Assembly (NCBI GenBank): GCA_039817385.1
Contig: JBCBVY010000003.1
Location: 434,001-498,000 of the forward strand
Reading direction: 5' to 3'
Length of the DNA: 64,000 bases
Source: JBCBCP01 sp039817385
Lineage (GTDB): Bacteria > Pseudomonadota > Alphaproteobacteria > Rhodobacterales > Rhodobacteraceae
Made by a program: the position numbers and the translations under genes. Below are positions 50,258 through 59,118 of the stretch, one piece after another (position 1 is the first letter of the stretch; each line of letters starts with the position of its first letter). The notes below the pieces were generated by a model. That model was given only the letters and a program-made list of their open reading frames with translations, was not told the DNA's origin and made no database searches.

Positions 50258-51391
50258 TCAGCGCAAGGCAGCCAAAAGCGCAGGCGACGGATCCCCCGTC
50301 ACCGGCAGCCCGTTTGCGCGTTGATACGCCTCGATTGCTGCGCGGGTGCCGGACCCAACAACGCCATCGGCCTTGCCCGAATCGAACCCCGCACGGTTCA
50401 GCCCCGTCTGCAACGCCACGCGGTCGTCCTTGGTCAGCCCGAACTTGTCCGGCGGGAACGTCCCTTTCAACGGCCCGCCCCCTGCGATCCGGTCTGCGAG
50501 GTGACCCACGCCAATCGCGTAGCTGTCCGAGTTGTTGTAGCGCTTGATCACGTTGAAATTGCTGGTCACGCTAAAGGTCGGCCCCCCCGGCTGCGGCGTC
50601 AGGGACCGCCCGGCGCCTGCGCCTTCCTGCCCCCAGCGCACACCCCGGCTCCAGCCGTTGCGGTCCAGATAAGCCGCGGCGGAGGCCAGCGCATCGCTTG
50701 GGTCGTTCGACCAGATGTCGCGCCGCCCGTCGCCGGTGAAATCCACCGCAAAAGCCTGGTATGACGTGGGTATGAACTGCGTATGCCCCATCGCCCCGGC
50801 CCAGGACCCGGTCATGCGGGATGCGGAGATATCGCCCGACTGGATGATCTTCAGCGCCGCGACAAGCTGCTTTTCAAAGAATGCCCCGCGCCGCCCGTCA
50901 TAGGCCAGCGTCGAGGTGGCGGAGATGACCGGCACATCGCCCTTCCGCTCGCCGTAGAAGCTCTCGAGGCCCCAGATGGCCGTCACGATCTCTGCTGGCA
51001 CGCCGTAGCGCGCCTCAATCGCCTGCAGGGTGCTGCGGTGGCGGGCAAAGGCCGCGCGGCCCTTTGACACCCGCTCGTCCGAGGCGGCGATGGCGAGGTA
51101 ATCCTCCAGCGTGCGGGTGAACTCCGTCTGGTTGCGGTCGCGCCGCACGACGCCGGGCAGGTAGCCTGCACCGCGAAAACCTGCGCGGAGCGTCGCCGGG
51201 TCGAGCCCCTGAGATGCCGCGCGCCCCTGAAAGGCGGCGACCCACGCGTCCCAACCTGCGTTGGGCGTGGGGCGCAGGTCCGCAGGCAAGCCGCTGGGCC
51301 GCGCGGGCGGCGCCGTCACACGTGCACCAGCGCCGCACCCGGCCAACGCCAACGCGCTAAACCCTGTCAAAACTGTTCGTCTGTCGATCAT
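50258..51391 (-). CDS. Lytic murein transglycosylase (MltB-like) with peptidoglycan-binding domain
   Basis: Lipoprotein of 377 residues: lipobox LALAGC near residue 15-20, a MltB-type lytic transglycosylase domain (about 45-310) with the catalytic Glu in WGLESFYGERKG and SWAGAMGHTQFIP, and a C-terminal PG_binding_1 domain (about 320-377, GLTKDDRVALQTGLNRAGFDSG). It would cleave glycan strands in the periplasm. Sometimes the start Met-Ile-Asp-Arg-Arg is read as a Tat leader, but the lipobox is more convincing. Confidence 0.92.
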   Translation of the reverse strand: MIDRRTVLTGFSALALAGCGAGARVTAPPARPSGLPADLRPTPNAGWDAWVAAFQGRAASQGLDPATLRAGFRGAGYLPGVVRRDRNQTEFTRTLEDYLAIAASDERVSKGRAAFARHRSTLQAIEARYGVPAEIVTAIWGLESFYGERKGDVPVISATSTLAYDGRRGAFFEKQLVAALKIIQSGDISASRMTGSWAGAMGHTQFIPTSYQAFAVDFTGDGRRDIWSNDPSDALASAAAYLDRNGWSRGVRWGQEGAGAGRSLTPQPGGPTFSVTSNFNVIKRYNNSDSYAIGVGHLADRIAGGGPLKGTFPPDKFGLTKDDRVALQTGLNRAGFDSGKADGVVGSGTRAAIEAYQRANGLPVTGDPSPALLAALR

Positions 51392-51549
51392 CTGCTCACC
51401 TCTTTGGGCTTTGCCGCAAGCCTAACAAGCCGCCGCAGCCGCGCAAAGCCACATCGCGCAGGCCCGGCGCATTCCCGCTGCGCCGCACAGGTTCGGTGCG
51501 TTGCACCCGCCGCGCAAATCCGCTTACCTGACCGGGAACGGAGGGGCCC

Positions 51550-52656
51550 ATGACAACCGGATTTTATCACGACGAACGCACATTGTGGCACGCGGGCGGG
51601 AATTATGCCTTTACCCTGCCCATTGGCGGGCTGGTCCAGCCCCTTGCCGCGGGCGGGCTGCCCGAAAGTCCGGAGACAAAGCGGCGGCTTGTGAACCTGA
51701 TGAACGTGACGGGCCTGATGGGCGAGCTTGCGGTGTCTTCCGCGCCCGAGGCCACGCGCAGCCAGCTGGAGGCGGTGCATCCCGCCGCTTACCTCGATGA
51801 GTTCAAATCCCTCTCCGATACGGGGGGCGGAGAGCTTGGCCGTCGCACCCCCTTTGCCCAGGGCGGGTATGAGATTGCGGCGTTGTCTGCGGGCCTGTCC
51901 GTCGCCGCGGTTAAGGCCGTGCTGAACGGCACGGTGGAGAACGCCTATGCCCTTTCCCGCCCGCCCGGGCACCACTGCCTGCCCGATTTCCCGAACGGCT
52001 TTTGCCTGATGGCGAACATCGCGATTGCCATCGAGGCGGCGAAAGTCGCCCGCCCGGACCTCAAGGTCGCGGTGCTGGACTGGGACGTGCATCACGGCAA
52101 CGGGACCGAGGCGATCTTTTATGACCGGGCCGATGTGCTGACGATCTCCTTCCACCAGGAAGGCAATTACCCGCTTGATTCCGGGGACCTGTCCGACCGG
52201 GGCACAGGTGCGGGGGAAGGCTACAACATCAACCTGCCCCTGCCCGCGGGCGCGGGCCATACCGCCTATTTGCACGCGATGGACCGGGTGGCGATCCCGG
52301 CGCTTGAGGGCTTCCAGCCCGACCTGATCATCGTCGCCGCCGGGTTCGACGCCTCCGTGATCGACCCGCTCGCTCGGATGCTGGCAACCGCCGACACGTT
52401 CCGGCAGATGACGCTCAAGATCAAAGACCTCGCGGCGCGCCTTTGCGGCGGCAAACTGGTGCTGGTGCATGAAGGCGGCTATTCCGAAGCCTATGTGCCC
52501 TTTTGCGCCCATGCGGCCATCGAGGCGCTGGCGGGTTCCAACACGGTCGCCCCCGACCCCTTCGGCGAAGCCTTCATCATCCGCCAGCCACGCCCGCGTT
52601 TCGATACGTTCCTTAGGGGGGAGATTGACTATATGGCGGGCGAACTCGGCCTCTAA
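51550..52656 (+). CDS. Histone deacetylase / acetylpolyamine amidohydrolase family protein
   Basis: Zinc-dependent deacetylase-fold enzyme of 368 residues. The conserved elements are RPPGHHCLPDFPNGFC near 138, the zinc DWDVHHGNGTEAIFY near 177, SFHQEGNYP near 200, and AAGFDAS near 260. The bacterial members act on acetylated polyamines or small amides; the substrate is unknown. Ribosome site GGAGGGG precedes the ATG. Confidence 0.9.
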   Translation: MTTGFYHDERTLWHAGGNYAFTLPIGGLVQPLAAGGLPESPETKRRLVNLMNVTGLMGELAVSSAPEATRSQLEAVHPAAYLDEFKSLSDTGGGELGRRTPFAQGGYEIAALSAGLSVAAVKAVLNGTVENAYALSRPPGHHCLPDFPNGFCLMANIAIAIEAAKVARPDLKVAVLDWDVHHGNGTEAIFYDRADVLTISFHQEGNYPLDSGDLSDRGTGAGEGYNINLPLPAGAGHTAYLHAMDRVAIPALEGFQPDLIIVAAGFDASVIDPLARMLATADTFRQMTLKIKDLAARLCGGKLVLVHEGGYSEAYVPFCAHAAIEALAGSNTVAPDPFGEAFIIRQPRPRFDTFLRGEIDYMAGELGL

Positions 52657-52715
52657 CCCTTGACGTCGCAGCCTTACGCCACGACATGACCCTCAGATGT
52701 AAAAAGGCGTAACAT

Positions 52716-53285
52716 ATGCAGACCCCGAACCCCGCCGCGCTTGAGTTTCTCCTCACCCGCCGCTCGCGCCCCGCAAAGACGCTTCAGGCCCCCGGCCCGG
52801 ACAAGGCGACGCTGATGCAGCTTCTGACCGCGGCGGCGCGCACGCCCGATCATGGCAAGCTGGAGCCGTGGCGCTTTGTGGTGATCGATCAGGCGGCCAT
52901 GCCGCGGCTGGCCCAGGCCGTGCAAACCGCCGGAGAGGCGCTTGGCAAATCGCCCGAAGACATTGCCAAGGGGCGCGACCAGTTTGACCGCGGTATTTTG
53001 GCCGTCGCCGTGATCGAGGTGCAAAAACCGTCGGAGAAGATCCCCGCGCTGGAACAGACCTATTCCGCCGGCGCCGTCTGCCTTGCCCTGCTCAACGCGG
53101 CCCTCGCAGCAGGCTGGGGCGCAAACTGGCTGAGCGGCTGGCCCAGCCATGACCGGGGCTTTATGGACGTGATAGGCCTTGCGGACAACGAGCGCATCGC
53201 AGGGTTCATCCACATCGCGACACAAACCAATGCCCCGCCTGAGCGCCCGCGCCCGGATGTCGAAGCGATTACGACGTTCCTATGA
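52716..53285 (+). CDS. Nitroreductase family protein (YdjA-like)
   Basis: FMN-dependent oxidoreductase, 189 residues, with the FMN phosphate site FLLTRRSRPAKTL near 10, ARTPDHGKLEPWRF near 40, and the C-terminal GWGANWLSGWPSHD near 130. Substrate unknown. The stop overlaps the following gene by four bases, so they form an operon. Confidence 0.9.
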   Translation: MQTPNPAALEFLLTRRSRPAKTLQAPGPDKATLMQLLTAAARTPDHGKLEPWRFVVIDQAAMPRLAQAVQTAGEALGKSPEDIAKGRDQFDRGILAVAVIEVQKPSEKIPALEQTYSAGAVCLALLNAALAAGWGANWLSGWPSHDRGFMDVIGLADNERIAGFIHIATQTNAPPERPRPDVEAITTFL

Positions 53286-53971
53286 TCCTTTCCAGCTTCT
53301 TTGCCGCCCTCGGCCAGATCAGCGACCCACGTTTTCGCCGGGTTCTGCTGCTCGGGATTGGCCTGACGATTGCCCTGCTGGTCGGTGCCACAGCGGGCCT
53401 GCTTGCGCTGATCGACTGGATGACGGCCGACAGTATCGACGCGCCCATCGTGGGCGAGATCACGTGGCTGGACGATATCCTCAGCTTTGCGGGTGTCTTC
53501 ACGATGCTGGCGCTGTCGGTGTTCCTTATGGTCCCCGTCGCCTCCGCGATCACGTCAATGTTTCTTGAGACGGTGGCACATGCGGTGGAAGACGCGCACT
53601 ACCGCCACCTTCCGCCCGTGCAGCCGGTGCCGTTCAGCGACGCGTTGCGCGATACGATAAACTTCCTTGGCGTGCTGATCGCGGCAAATATCGTGGCGCT
53701 TTTTGCCTACGTCTTTTTGCCTTTTGCGGCGATCTTCATCTTCTGGGCGCTCAACGGGTTCCTGCTGGGGCGGGAATACTACACGCTGGCCGCAATGCGC
53801 CGCGTCGGGCGGGTGGAGGCAAAGCGCTTGCGCGCAAAGCATTCCGGCACGATCTGGCTGGCAGGGGTGCTGATGGCGATGCCGCTGACGGTGCCGATTG
53901 TGAACCTCGCCATCCCGATCATCGGGGCGGCCACCTTCACGCATTTGTTCCACCGGTTGGAACAGCGCTAG
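53282..53971 (+). CDS. EI24/CysZ-like membrane protein
   Basis: A 229-residue membrane protein with about five hydrophobic helices, of the EI24 domain family. CysZ, a member in gammaproteobacteria, moves sulfate; the alphaproteobacterial form has no proven function. The FLLGREYYTLAAMRR motif is typical. Begins at an ATGA overlap with the nitroreductase gene. Confidence 0.85.
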   Translation: MILSSFFAALGQISDPRFRRVLLLGIGLTIALLVGATAGLLALIDWMTADSIDAPIVGEITWLDDILSFAGVFTMLALSVFLMVPVASAITSMFLETVAHAVEDAHYRHLPPVQPVPFSDALRDTINFLGVLIAANIVALFAYVFLPFAAIFIFWALNGFLLGREYYTLAAMRRVGRVEAKRLRAKHSGTIWLAGVLMAMPLTVPIVNLAIPIIGAATFTHLFHRLEQR

Positions 53972-54017
53972 CCTTCTCCGGATGCCCCGGCGCGGAATCA
54001 AGGCCGAAGGCCGCCGC

Positions 54018-54146
54018 GCATCGACGGGCCGCCCCCCGGCACGGCGATCTGTCGACGTCAGCGGTCCGCTCAGAGCGAAGATGACCGGGCAACCATAAAG
54101 CGCAGAAGAAGTGCCGTTGGCGCGCCATACCGCGGCCCGTCGATGC
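54018..54146. repeat. 129-bp element with perfect 15-bp terminal inverted repeats
   Basis: GCATCGACGGGCCGC (54018-54032) and GCGGCCCGTCGATGC (54132-54146) are exact complements. Inside, CGGCAC (54037-54042) can pair with GTGCCG (54111-54116), and a small AGCGG/CGCT hairpin lies near 54060-54069. It fills the gap between convergent genes, contains no plausible reading frame, and has no obvious target-site duplication. It could be a miniature mobile element or a long structured RNA. Confidence 0.6.
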
Positions 54147-54167
54147 ATGGCTTGTGTAAGACAGCCG

Positions 54168-54443
54168 CTAGCCCCGCGGGCCCATCCGCCCGAACCAATC
54201 GAAATCGCGCACCTCGATCGCGCCCGATACAATAATGCCGGAGATGATCGCCCACACCACAAAGGTGATTGCGGTCGTGATCCACGCCTTGCGCTTGAGA
54301 TGATGCTGTTCTGGCGCGCCCGCGTGGGTTCCCGGCACGATCTCGCCCCGGTCGCCCTGCGTTTCGATCCGGAAGGGCAGGACGATCAGGAAGGTCAGGA
54401 ACCAGATCACTGCGAAGAGGACAATCGCAGAGGTGACACCCAT
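54168..54443 (-). CDS. DUF1467 family membrane protein
   Basis: A 91-residue protein with two membrane helices (about 5-25 and 55-75) joined by a hydrophilic loop. The FRIETQGDRGEIVPGTHAGAPEQHHLKRKA stretch, taken in parts, is typical of alphaproteobacterial DUF1467. Overlaps the mce stop by one base (TGATG). Function unknown. Confidence 0.9.
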   Translation of the reverse strand: MGVTSAIVLFAVIWFLTFLIVLPFRIETQGDRGEIVPGTHAGAPEQHHLKRKAWITTAITFVVWAIISGIIVSGAIEVRDFDWFGRMGPRG

Positions 54444-54847
54444 CAGACCTGCTCCAGCTCCGTCAAGGTGCCGTTCATATCCTTGGGATGTAGGAACAGA
54501 ACCGGCTTGCCATGCGCGCCGATCTTCGGCTCGCCATTGCCCAGCACGCGCAGGCCGGTGGCTTTCAGATGGTCGCGCGCGGCGATGATGTCCTCAACCT
54601 CGTAGCAGACATGGTGAATGCCGCCCGAGGGGTTCTTATCAAGAAAGCCCTGGATCGGAGAGTTCTCGCCCAGCGGATAGAGCAGCTCGATCTTGGTGTT
54701 CGGCAGTTCGATAAAAACAACCGTGACGCCGTGGTCCGGCTCGTCCTGCGGCGCGCCCACCTTGGCGCCCAGCGCATCGCGGTACTGCGCGGACGCGGCC
54801 TCAAGGTCGGGAACGGCGATTGCGACGTGGTTCAGGCGGCCGATCAT
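54443..54847 (-). CDS. mce: Methylmalonyl-CoA epimerase
   Basis: VOC-fold enzyme of 134 residues that epimerises methylmalonyl-CoA in the propionyl-CoA or ethylmalonyl-CoA pathway. The metal ligands include His in LNHVAIAVPDL and in GIHHVCYEV, with Glu in TLTELEQ. The start is the ATG at 54847 with AAGGAG at seven bases; an upstream in-frame start lacks it. Confidence 0.95.
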   Translation of the reverse strand: MIGRLNHVAIAVPDLEAASAQYRDALGAKVGAPQDEPDHGVTVVFIELPNTKIELLYPLGENSPIQGFLDKNPSGGIHHVCYEVEDIIAARDHLKATGLRVLGNGEPKIGAHGKPVLFLHPKDMNGTLTELEQV

Positions 54848-54922
54848 GACGGGTCTCCTTGGCAATTGTTTGGGCGGTTATGCTGACTGCGAGGGTTCGA
54901 GGCAAGGGAAACCGGACACGCG

Positions 54923-54937
54923 TTAACCCCTCGTTAG
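54923..54937 (+). promoter_or_regulatory. CtrA-like site upstream of the response regulator
   Basis: TTAA-N7-TTAG, one mismatch to the CtrA consensus, 44 bases before the response-regulator ATG and between divergent genes. Confidence 0.45.
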
Positions 54938-54981
54938 GCAAGGCTGGCTAGGCTCGAATCATTACTTGGAGGGAAACCAGA

Positions 54982-55698
54982 ATGGACACGGACCCCTTTG
55001 ATACCCACATGCCGCGGCCCAGCGCGGTGCGGCCCCTGCTTGGGCTGACGGTGCTTGTGATCGAAGACAGCCGCTTTGCGTGCGAGGCGATGCGGCTCTT
55101 GTGCTTGCGCTCCGGCGCGCGGATCAGGCGCGCAGACAGCCTGCGGGCGGCGCGGCGGCACCTGCGGGTCTACCGCCCGTCCGTCGTGATCGTGGATATT
55201 GGCCTGCCAGATGGCTCCGGGCTTGAGCTGATCAGCACACTTGTCGAAGCGTGCCCACGACCCGATGTGATCGTCGGCACATCCGGGGACGACGGGATGG
55301 ACGCGGCCGCGATGAAAGCAGGCGCCGACACGTTCCTTGCAAAGCCTGTCACCTCGCTCGCTGTGTTCCAGGAAACGATCCTCGCGCAGCTGCCGCCCGA
55401 ACGCCGACCGCTTGGCCCGCGGGACACGCCCCAGGAAACGGTCCACCCTGACCCCATCGCTTTTCAGGACGACATGGCCCATGTGGCGGATGTGCTGGAC
55501 GAGCTGGGTGACCCGCAGATGCTCGATTACATCGCGCAGTTCCTGAGGGGCGTCGCGCGCAGCGCGCAGGACAGCCCGCTCGAACAAGCGGCGATTGCGC
55601 TCGCCAAGACGCGCGCGAATGGCGGGGCCGCAGCGTCGGAAACGGCGGTGCTTGCCGGGATGGTTCAGGACCGGCTGAACCAGCGGATCGCGATCTAA
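54982..55698 (+). CDS. Response regulator with receiver domain and short C-terminal region
   Basis: A 238-residue protein with a receiver domain at about 20-140 (acidic ED near 28, phospho-Asp in VIVDIGLPDGSGLEL, Thr/Ser in VGTSGDDG, Lys in LAKPVTS) and a C-terminal helical part without a DNA-binding domain. It has no neighbouring histidine kinase. A CtrA-like site lies upstream, suggesting a place in the CtrA network. The stop overlaps the convergent GNAT gene by four bases. Confidence 0.85.
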   Translation: MDTDPFDTHMPRPSAVRPLLGLTVLVIEDSRFACEAMRLLCLRSGARIRRADSLRAARRHLRVYRPSVVIVDIGLPDGSGLELISTLVEACPRPDVIVGTSGDDGMDAAAMKAGADTFLAKPVTSLAVFQETILAQLPPERRPLGPRDTPQETVHPDPIAFQDDMAHVADVLDELGDPQMLDYIAQFLRGVARSAQDSPLEQAAIALAKTRANGGAAASETAVLAGMVQDRLNQRIAI

Positions 55699-56408
55699 AG
55701 CACGGGATCGTCCGCCACGCGCACCAACCGCGTCAGGTCCGCAAGGCTTTCGATCTGGCGCCCGTCCGCATCGAAATTCTCGGGCGCAAGCCAAACGCGG
55801 TAGGCTTCCTGCAAGGCGGGCCATTCCGCATCAATGGCCGCGAACCACGCGGTGTCCCGGTTGCGCCCCTTAACGACCAACGCCTGACGAAAAATACCCT
55901 CAAAGCTGAGCCCAAACCGCTGGGCCGCGCGCCGCGACGGCATGTTGAGCGCATTGCACTTCCACTCGAACCGGCGGTAGCCCGCCTCAAACGCCCAGGC
56001 CATCGTCAGGTAAATCGCCTCCGTCGCGGCCCGCGTGCGTTGCAGCGCGGGGCTGAAGTTGATGTTGCCCACTTCGATCGACCCGGCCGCCGGGTTGATC
56101 CGCAGATAGCTCAATAGCCCGACATAACGCCCCGTGCTGCGGTCCTTTACGGCGTAAAACAGCATGTCTTCGCTGCGTTCTGCATCCCGCGCCCAGCGGT
56201 GAAATTGCGACGCGGACGCGAACGGACCATCCGGCAGGTAGTCAAACAGGTGATCGTGCCCGGAATACTCCCGAAACAGGAGCGCCGCGTGCTTGTCGGC
56301 AGAAAGCCGGGTCAGCGCTGCGTAATCGCCCACCATATCCGTGCCATCAGGGGTGGGCGGCGGCGTCCAGTCCAGAACCGGCGTTCCAAGGGTCGTGTCT
56401 CGTGTCAT
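55695..56408 (-). CDS. GNAT-family N-acetyltransferase (RimJ/RimL type)
   Basis: A 237-residue acetyltransferase of the RimJ-like group: DHLFDYLPDGPF near 55, YVGLLSYLRI near 100, IEVGNINFSP, and RRFEWKCNALNMPSRRAAQRFG near 150 with the acetyl-CoA loop. These enzymes modify ribosomal proteins or small amines; target unknown. Confidence 0.88.
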   Translation of the reverse strand: MTRDTTLGTPVLDWTPPPTPDGTDMVGDYAALTRLSADKHAALLFREYSGHDHLFDYLPDGPFASASQFHRWARDAERSEDMLFYAVKDRSTGRYVGLLSYLRINPAAGSIEVGNINFSPALQRTRAATEAIYLTMAWAFEAGYRRFEWKCNALNMPSRRAAQRFGLSFEGIFRQALVVKGRNRDTAWFAAIDAEWPALQEAYRVWLAPENFDADGRQIESLADLTRLVRVADDPVL

Positions 56409-56443
56409 GGCGCGAGCCTAGGCACCGCGCGCAGAATGTCCAG

Positions 56444-57631
56444 CTAGAGCAGCAGCCCCGGGTCACGGCCCATATCGAGACCGGGAAAGACCGTTCGCTC
56501 CAGCACGGACCGCTCCAGCCCCGTGGCCGCCCGCATCATCCACGCCGCATGGGCGCGCACATCGCGCGTCGGCATCAGATCGCGGCGCTGGTAAAGGTCC
56601 GCTTCTGCCAGCCCAGGCCACGCGCCGATGACCCGACCGCCGCGCACCGCGCCGCCCGCCATGATCATCAACCCTCCGGTCCCGTGGTCGGTCCCGCGCG
56701 TGCCGTTTTCCCGCGCCGTGCGGCCAAACTCCGTCATTGCGATCACGGCGGTGCGTTTCCACGTCTCCGCCAACCCCGTCTCAAGCGACACAAGCGTGTC
56801 CGCCAGCCGCGCCAGCGCCTTGTTCAAACCACCCTCCTGAAAGCGGTGGGTGTCCCAACCATTGAGCGAGAAGGCCGCGATGCGCGCATCCGCCCGCAGG
56901 CGCTTGGCCGCGAATTCGGCGACCTGAACATGCTGCGCGCCGCCCCGGCGCAGCTTGCGCATCTGCGCATTGAAATTGCCCATGTCGCCGCGGTCTTCAT
57001 CCAGCATCCGCGCCTCGGCCAGCGCCGCGTGCAACTCCGGGTCACGCTCCATCACCAGATCCAGCAGCTTGATCGCTTGCGGGCTGAGGGTCAGGTCCGC
57101 CTCGGGCGCCCAATTGGCCACCGGCGCCGCCCCGTGCAGCACCTGCAGCTGCCCTTGCCCAATGGCGTAGGCGGTGTCCGCCTCCACCCCCGGCAGCACC
57201 TGCAACATCCGGTTCAGCCAGCCATCGCGCACCCCGCCGTCCAGCGTGTCGGTGCCCGCCTCCAGCATGTCTTGCCCGTCAAAATGGCTGCGCTTGTCCC
57301 GGTAGGGCGTGGAGACAGCATGGGCAAAGCCCAGCTGCCCCCGCTGCCACATCGGCATGAGCGGCGCCAGCGCCGGGTGCAGCGCGAAAAACCCGTCAAG
57401 GTCCAGCGCCCCGCCCTCCGGCCCAACCGAGAGGGAACGGCGCAGCCCTGCGAGGTTCGGGTCCCCATAAGGCTGCACGATGTCCAGCCCGTCCGCACCG
57501 CCGCGCAAGATGATCACCACAAGCCGGGTATCCCAGGGTGCGGCGGCAAAGGCGACGGGGGTGACCAGCGGGCTGGCCGCGAGCGAGCAGCCCACAGCAC
57601 CGGACAGAAAAGAGCGTCTGGATAGGGTCAT
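56444..57631 (-). CDS. DUF1501 family protein, Tat-exported
   Basis: A 395-residue protein with a Tat signal (SRRSFLSGAVGCSLAAS) and the DUF1501 core, a sulfatase/alkaline-phosphatase-like fold: VVIILRGGADGLDIV near 30, PYRDKRSHFDGQDML near 105, and GTDHGTGGLMIMAG near 315. The family is widespread but without an assigned reaction. It follows the DUF1800 gene by 10 bases, the usual pair. Start ATG 57631, with GAGGAGG upstream; a longer in-frame start is less likely. Confidence 0.9.
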   Translation of the reverse strand: MTLSRRSFLSGAVGCSLAASPLVTPVAFAAAPWDTRLVVIILRGGADGLDIVQPYGDPNLAGLRRSLSVGPEGGALDLDGFFALHPALAPLMPMWQRGQLGFAHAVSTPYRDKRSHFDGQDMLEAGTDTLDGGVRDGWLNRMLQVLPGVEADTAYAIGQGQLQVLHGAAPVANWAPEADLTLSPQAIKLLDLVMERDPELHAALAEARMLDEDRGDMGNFNAQMRKLRRGGAQHVQVAEFAAKRLRADARIAAFSLNGWDTHRFQEGGLNKALARLADTLVSLETGLAETWKRTAVIAMTEFGRTARENGTRGTDHGTGGLMIMAGGAVRGGRVIGAWPGLAEADLYQRRDLMPTRDVRAHAAWMMRAATGLERSVLERTVFPGLDMGRDPGLLL

Positions 57632-57641
57632 TATGTCCTCC

Positions 57642-59027
57642 TCAGCGCCGCTGGAACGCGGGCGCCATAAGCACAAGGCCAATCGCCTCGGCCCGGCTCT
57701 CCGCCGCGCCCGCGGCAAAGATCACGTCATCGCTCGCGAAACGACCCAGCGCCGTGTGCACAAAGGCGCGCGGGTCGGGCAGCGCCTCGACCAAATGGAT
57801 CGGCGCGCCCATCGCCCATTGCACGCGCCCTGCCAGACCCGCCGGGGAAATCCAGTTCTCATCCTCTTCGGCCCAGCCATCGGGCCCCGGAAATTTCTGC
57901 CAGGTCTGCCCCATGATCGCCATCGGCGTCAGCACCCGGTTGCGCATCTGGCCTTCGTTCAGGGCCTCGATCTGCTCTGGCTGCACCGCAAGCGCGCGCA
58001 TCGCGGAGCCGACAAATTCGACCGGCGTTTTGATATTTGCGCCGCGTGACTCCCATGCCGCAGGATGCCCCAGCAGCGCGGCATAGACCTGCATCAAATC
58101 GCCTCCGCTTTGGCTGTACCGCGCCGCAAGGTGATCGATCAGCGCCGGATCGGGCGTGTCTGACACAAAATGCACCGCCAGCTTCGATGCAAGGTGCTGC
58201 GCGGTCGCCGGGTGTGCAGCAAGGTCTTCGAGTACCGCAGTGATCGGCGCCAGTGTGGATTTGTCCGAATAGGTGGTCCCAAGCACCGTCTCTGCGCCCG
58301 GCTCAGCCATCGCCTTCACATACCGAAACCCTTGCTTGGCATTGAAGCTCAGGCCGGTCAAAAGCTCGGCCAGTTGCGCCACATCGTCCTGACTGTAGGG
58401 CCCATCCACACCCAGCGTGTGCAGCTCCAGGATTTCGCGGGCGAGGTTTTCGTTCAGTCCGAGACGGCCGTTTGATTGCATCGCACGGTTGCTGTTCGGC
58501 CCGTGCGAGCGATGCTGATCAAGAAACTCCAGCATCACCGGATGGGTCACCGCGCTGCGCAGCAGGTCGGCAAAACGCCCCGTGACGTTTGGCCGGATCG
58601 CATCCTCGATATAGGGCGAGGTCGCGCGGCGCATGACACCGGCCTTGCCCCGGGCGGCAAAATGGTCGGCCCAGAAAAACACCAGCCGTTCAAAAAAGCC
58701 CGACTGCGTATGCGCCCGGCGCAGCATCGACCGGCCCAGCCAGCGGACCATGTCCTGCCGTGCGGCTTTCTGAACCAATCGCGCCGCTTTGTCGGCCTTT
58801 TGCCCGGTTTCCGTGCCGCGGTTATCACGTCGCACCCGGCGCAGACGTTGGTATTCCAGCATCCGGCTGCGAAAGACGTCGAACCCTTCGATGGGAAACT
58901 GCGCCGCCATCGTGTCAGGCGCGCGCAAACGCTCCAGCAGGTCGGACACGTCGCGTGGCGGGGCCAGCAGCGGCGACAGACCGCTGCCAAAGCGCATCTC
59001 GGCAAATTCGGGATCGAACTGGCGCAT
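57642..59027 (-). CDS. DUF1800 family protein
   Basis: A 461-residue protein of the DUF1800 family: RFGSGLSPLLAPP at the start, FWADHFAARGK near 120, NENLAREILELHTLGVDG near 195 and KLAVHFVSDTPDP near 285. No obvious signal peptide, so it may be cytoplasmic or exported with its partner. The DUF1800-DUF1501 pair is conserved across bacteria but uncharacterised. Confidence 0.9.
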   Translation of the reverse strand: MRQFDPEFAEMRFGSGLSPLLAPPRDVSDLLERLRAPDTMAAQFPIEGFDVFRSRMLEYQRLRRVRRDNRGTETGQKADKAARLVQKAARQDMVRWLGRSMLRRAHTQSGFFERLVFFWADHFAARGKAGVMRRATSPYIEDAIRPNVTGRFADLLRSAVTHPVMLEFLDQHRSHGPNSNRAMQSNGRLGLNENLAREILELHTLGVDGPYSQDDVAQLAELLTGLSFNAKQGFRYVKAMAEPGAETVLGTTYSDKSTLAPITAVLEDLAAHPATAQHLASKLAVHFVSDTPDPALIDHLAARYSQSGGDLMQVYAALLGHPAAWESRGANIKTPVEFVGSAMRALAVQPEQIEALNEGQMRNRVLTPMAIMGQTWQKFPGPDGWAEEDENWISPAGLAGRVQWAMGAPIHLVEALPDPRAFVHTALGRFASDDVIFAAGAAESRAEAIGLVLMAPAFQRR

Positions 59028-59118
59028 CTGTCTCCCTCTCGCTTAGCTGAACATAGCAAGAGGCTGGCCCCGTTTCACCGGGGCACAGTTGATTTTCAGA
59101 CGGAGCGCAAAGACCCGC

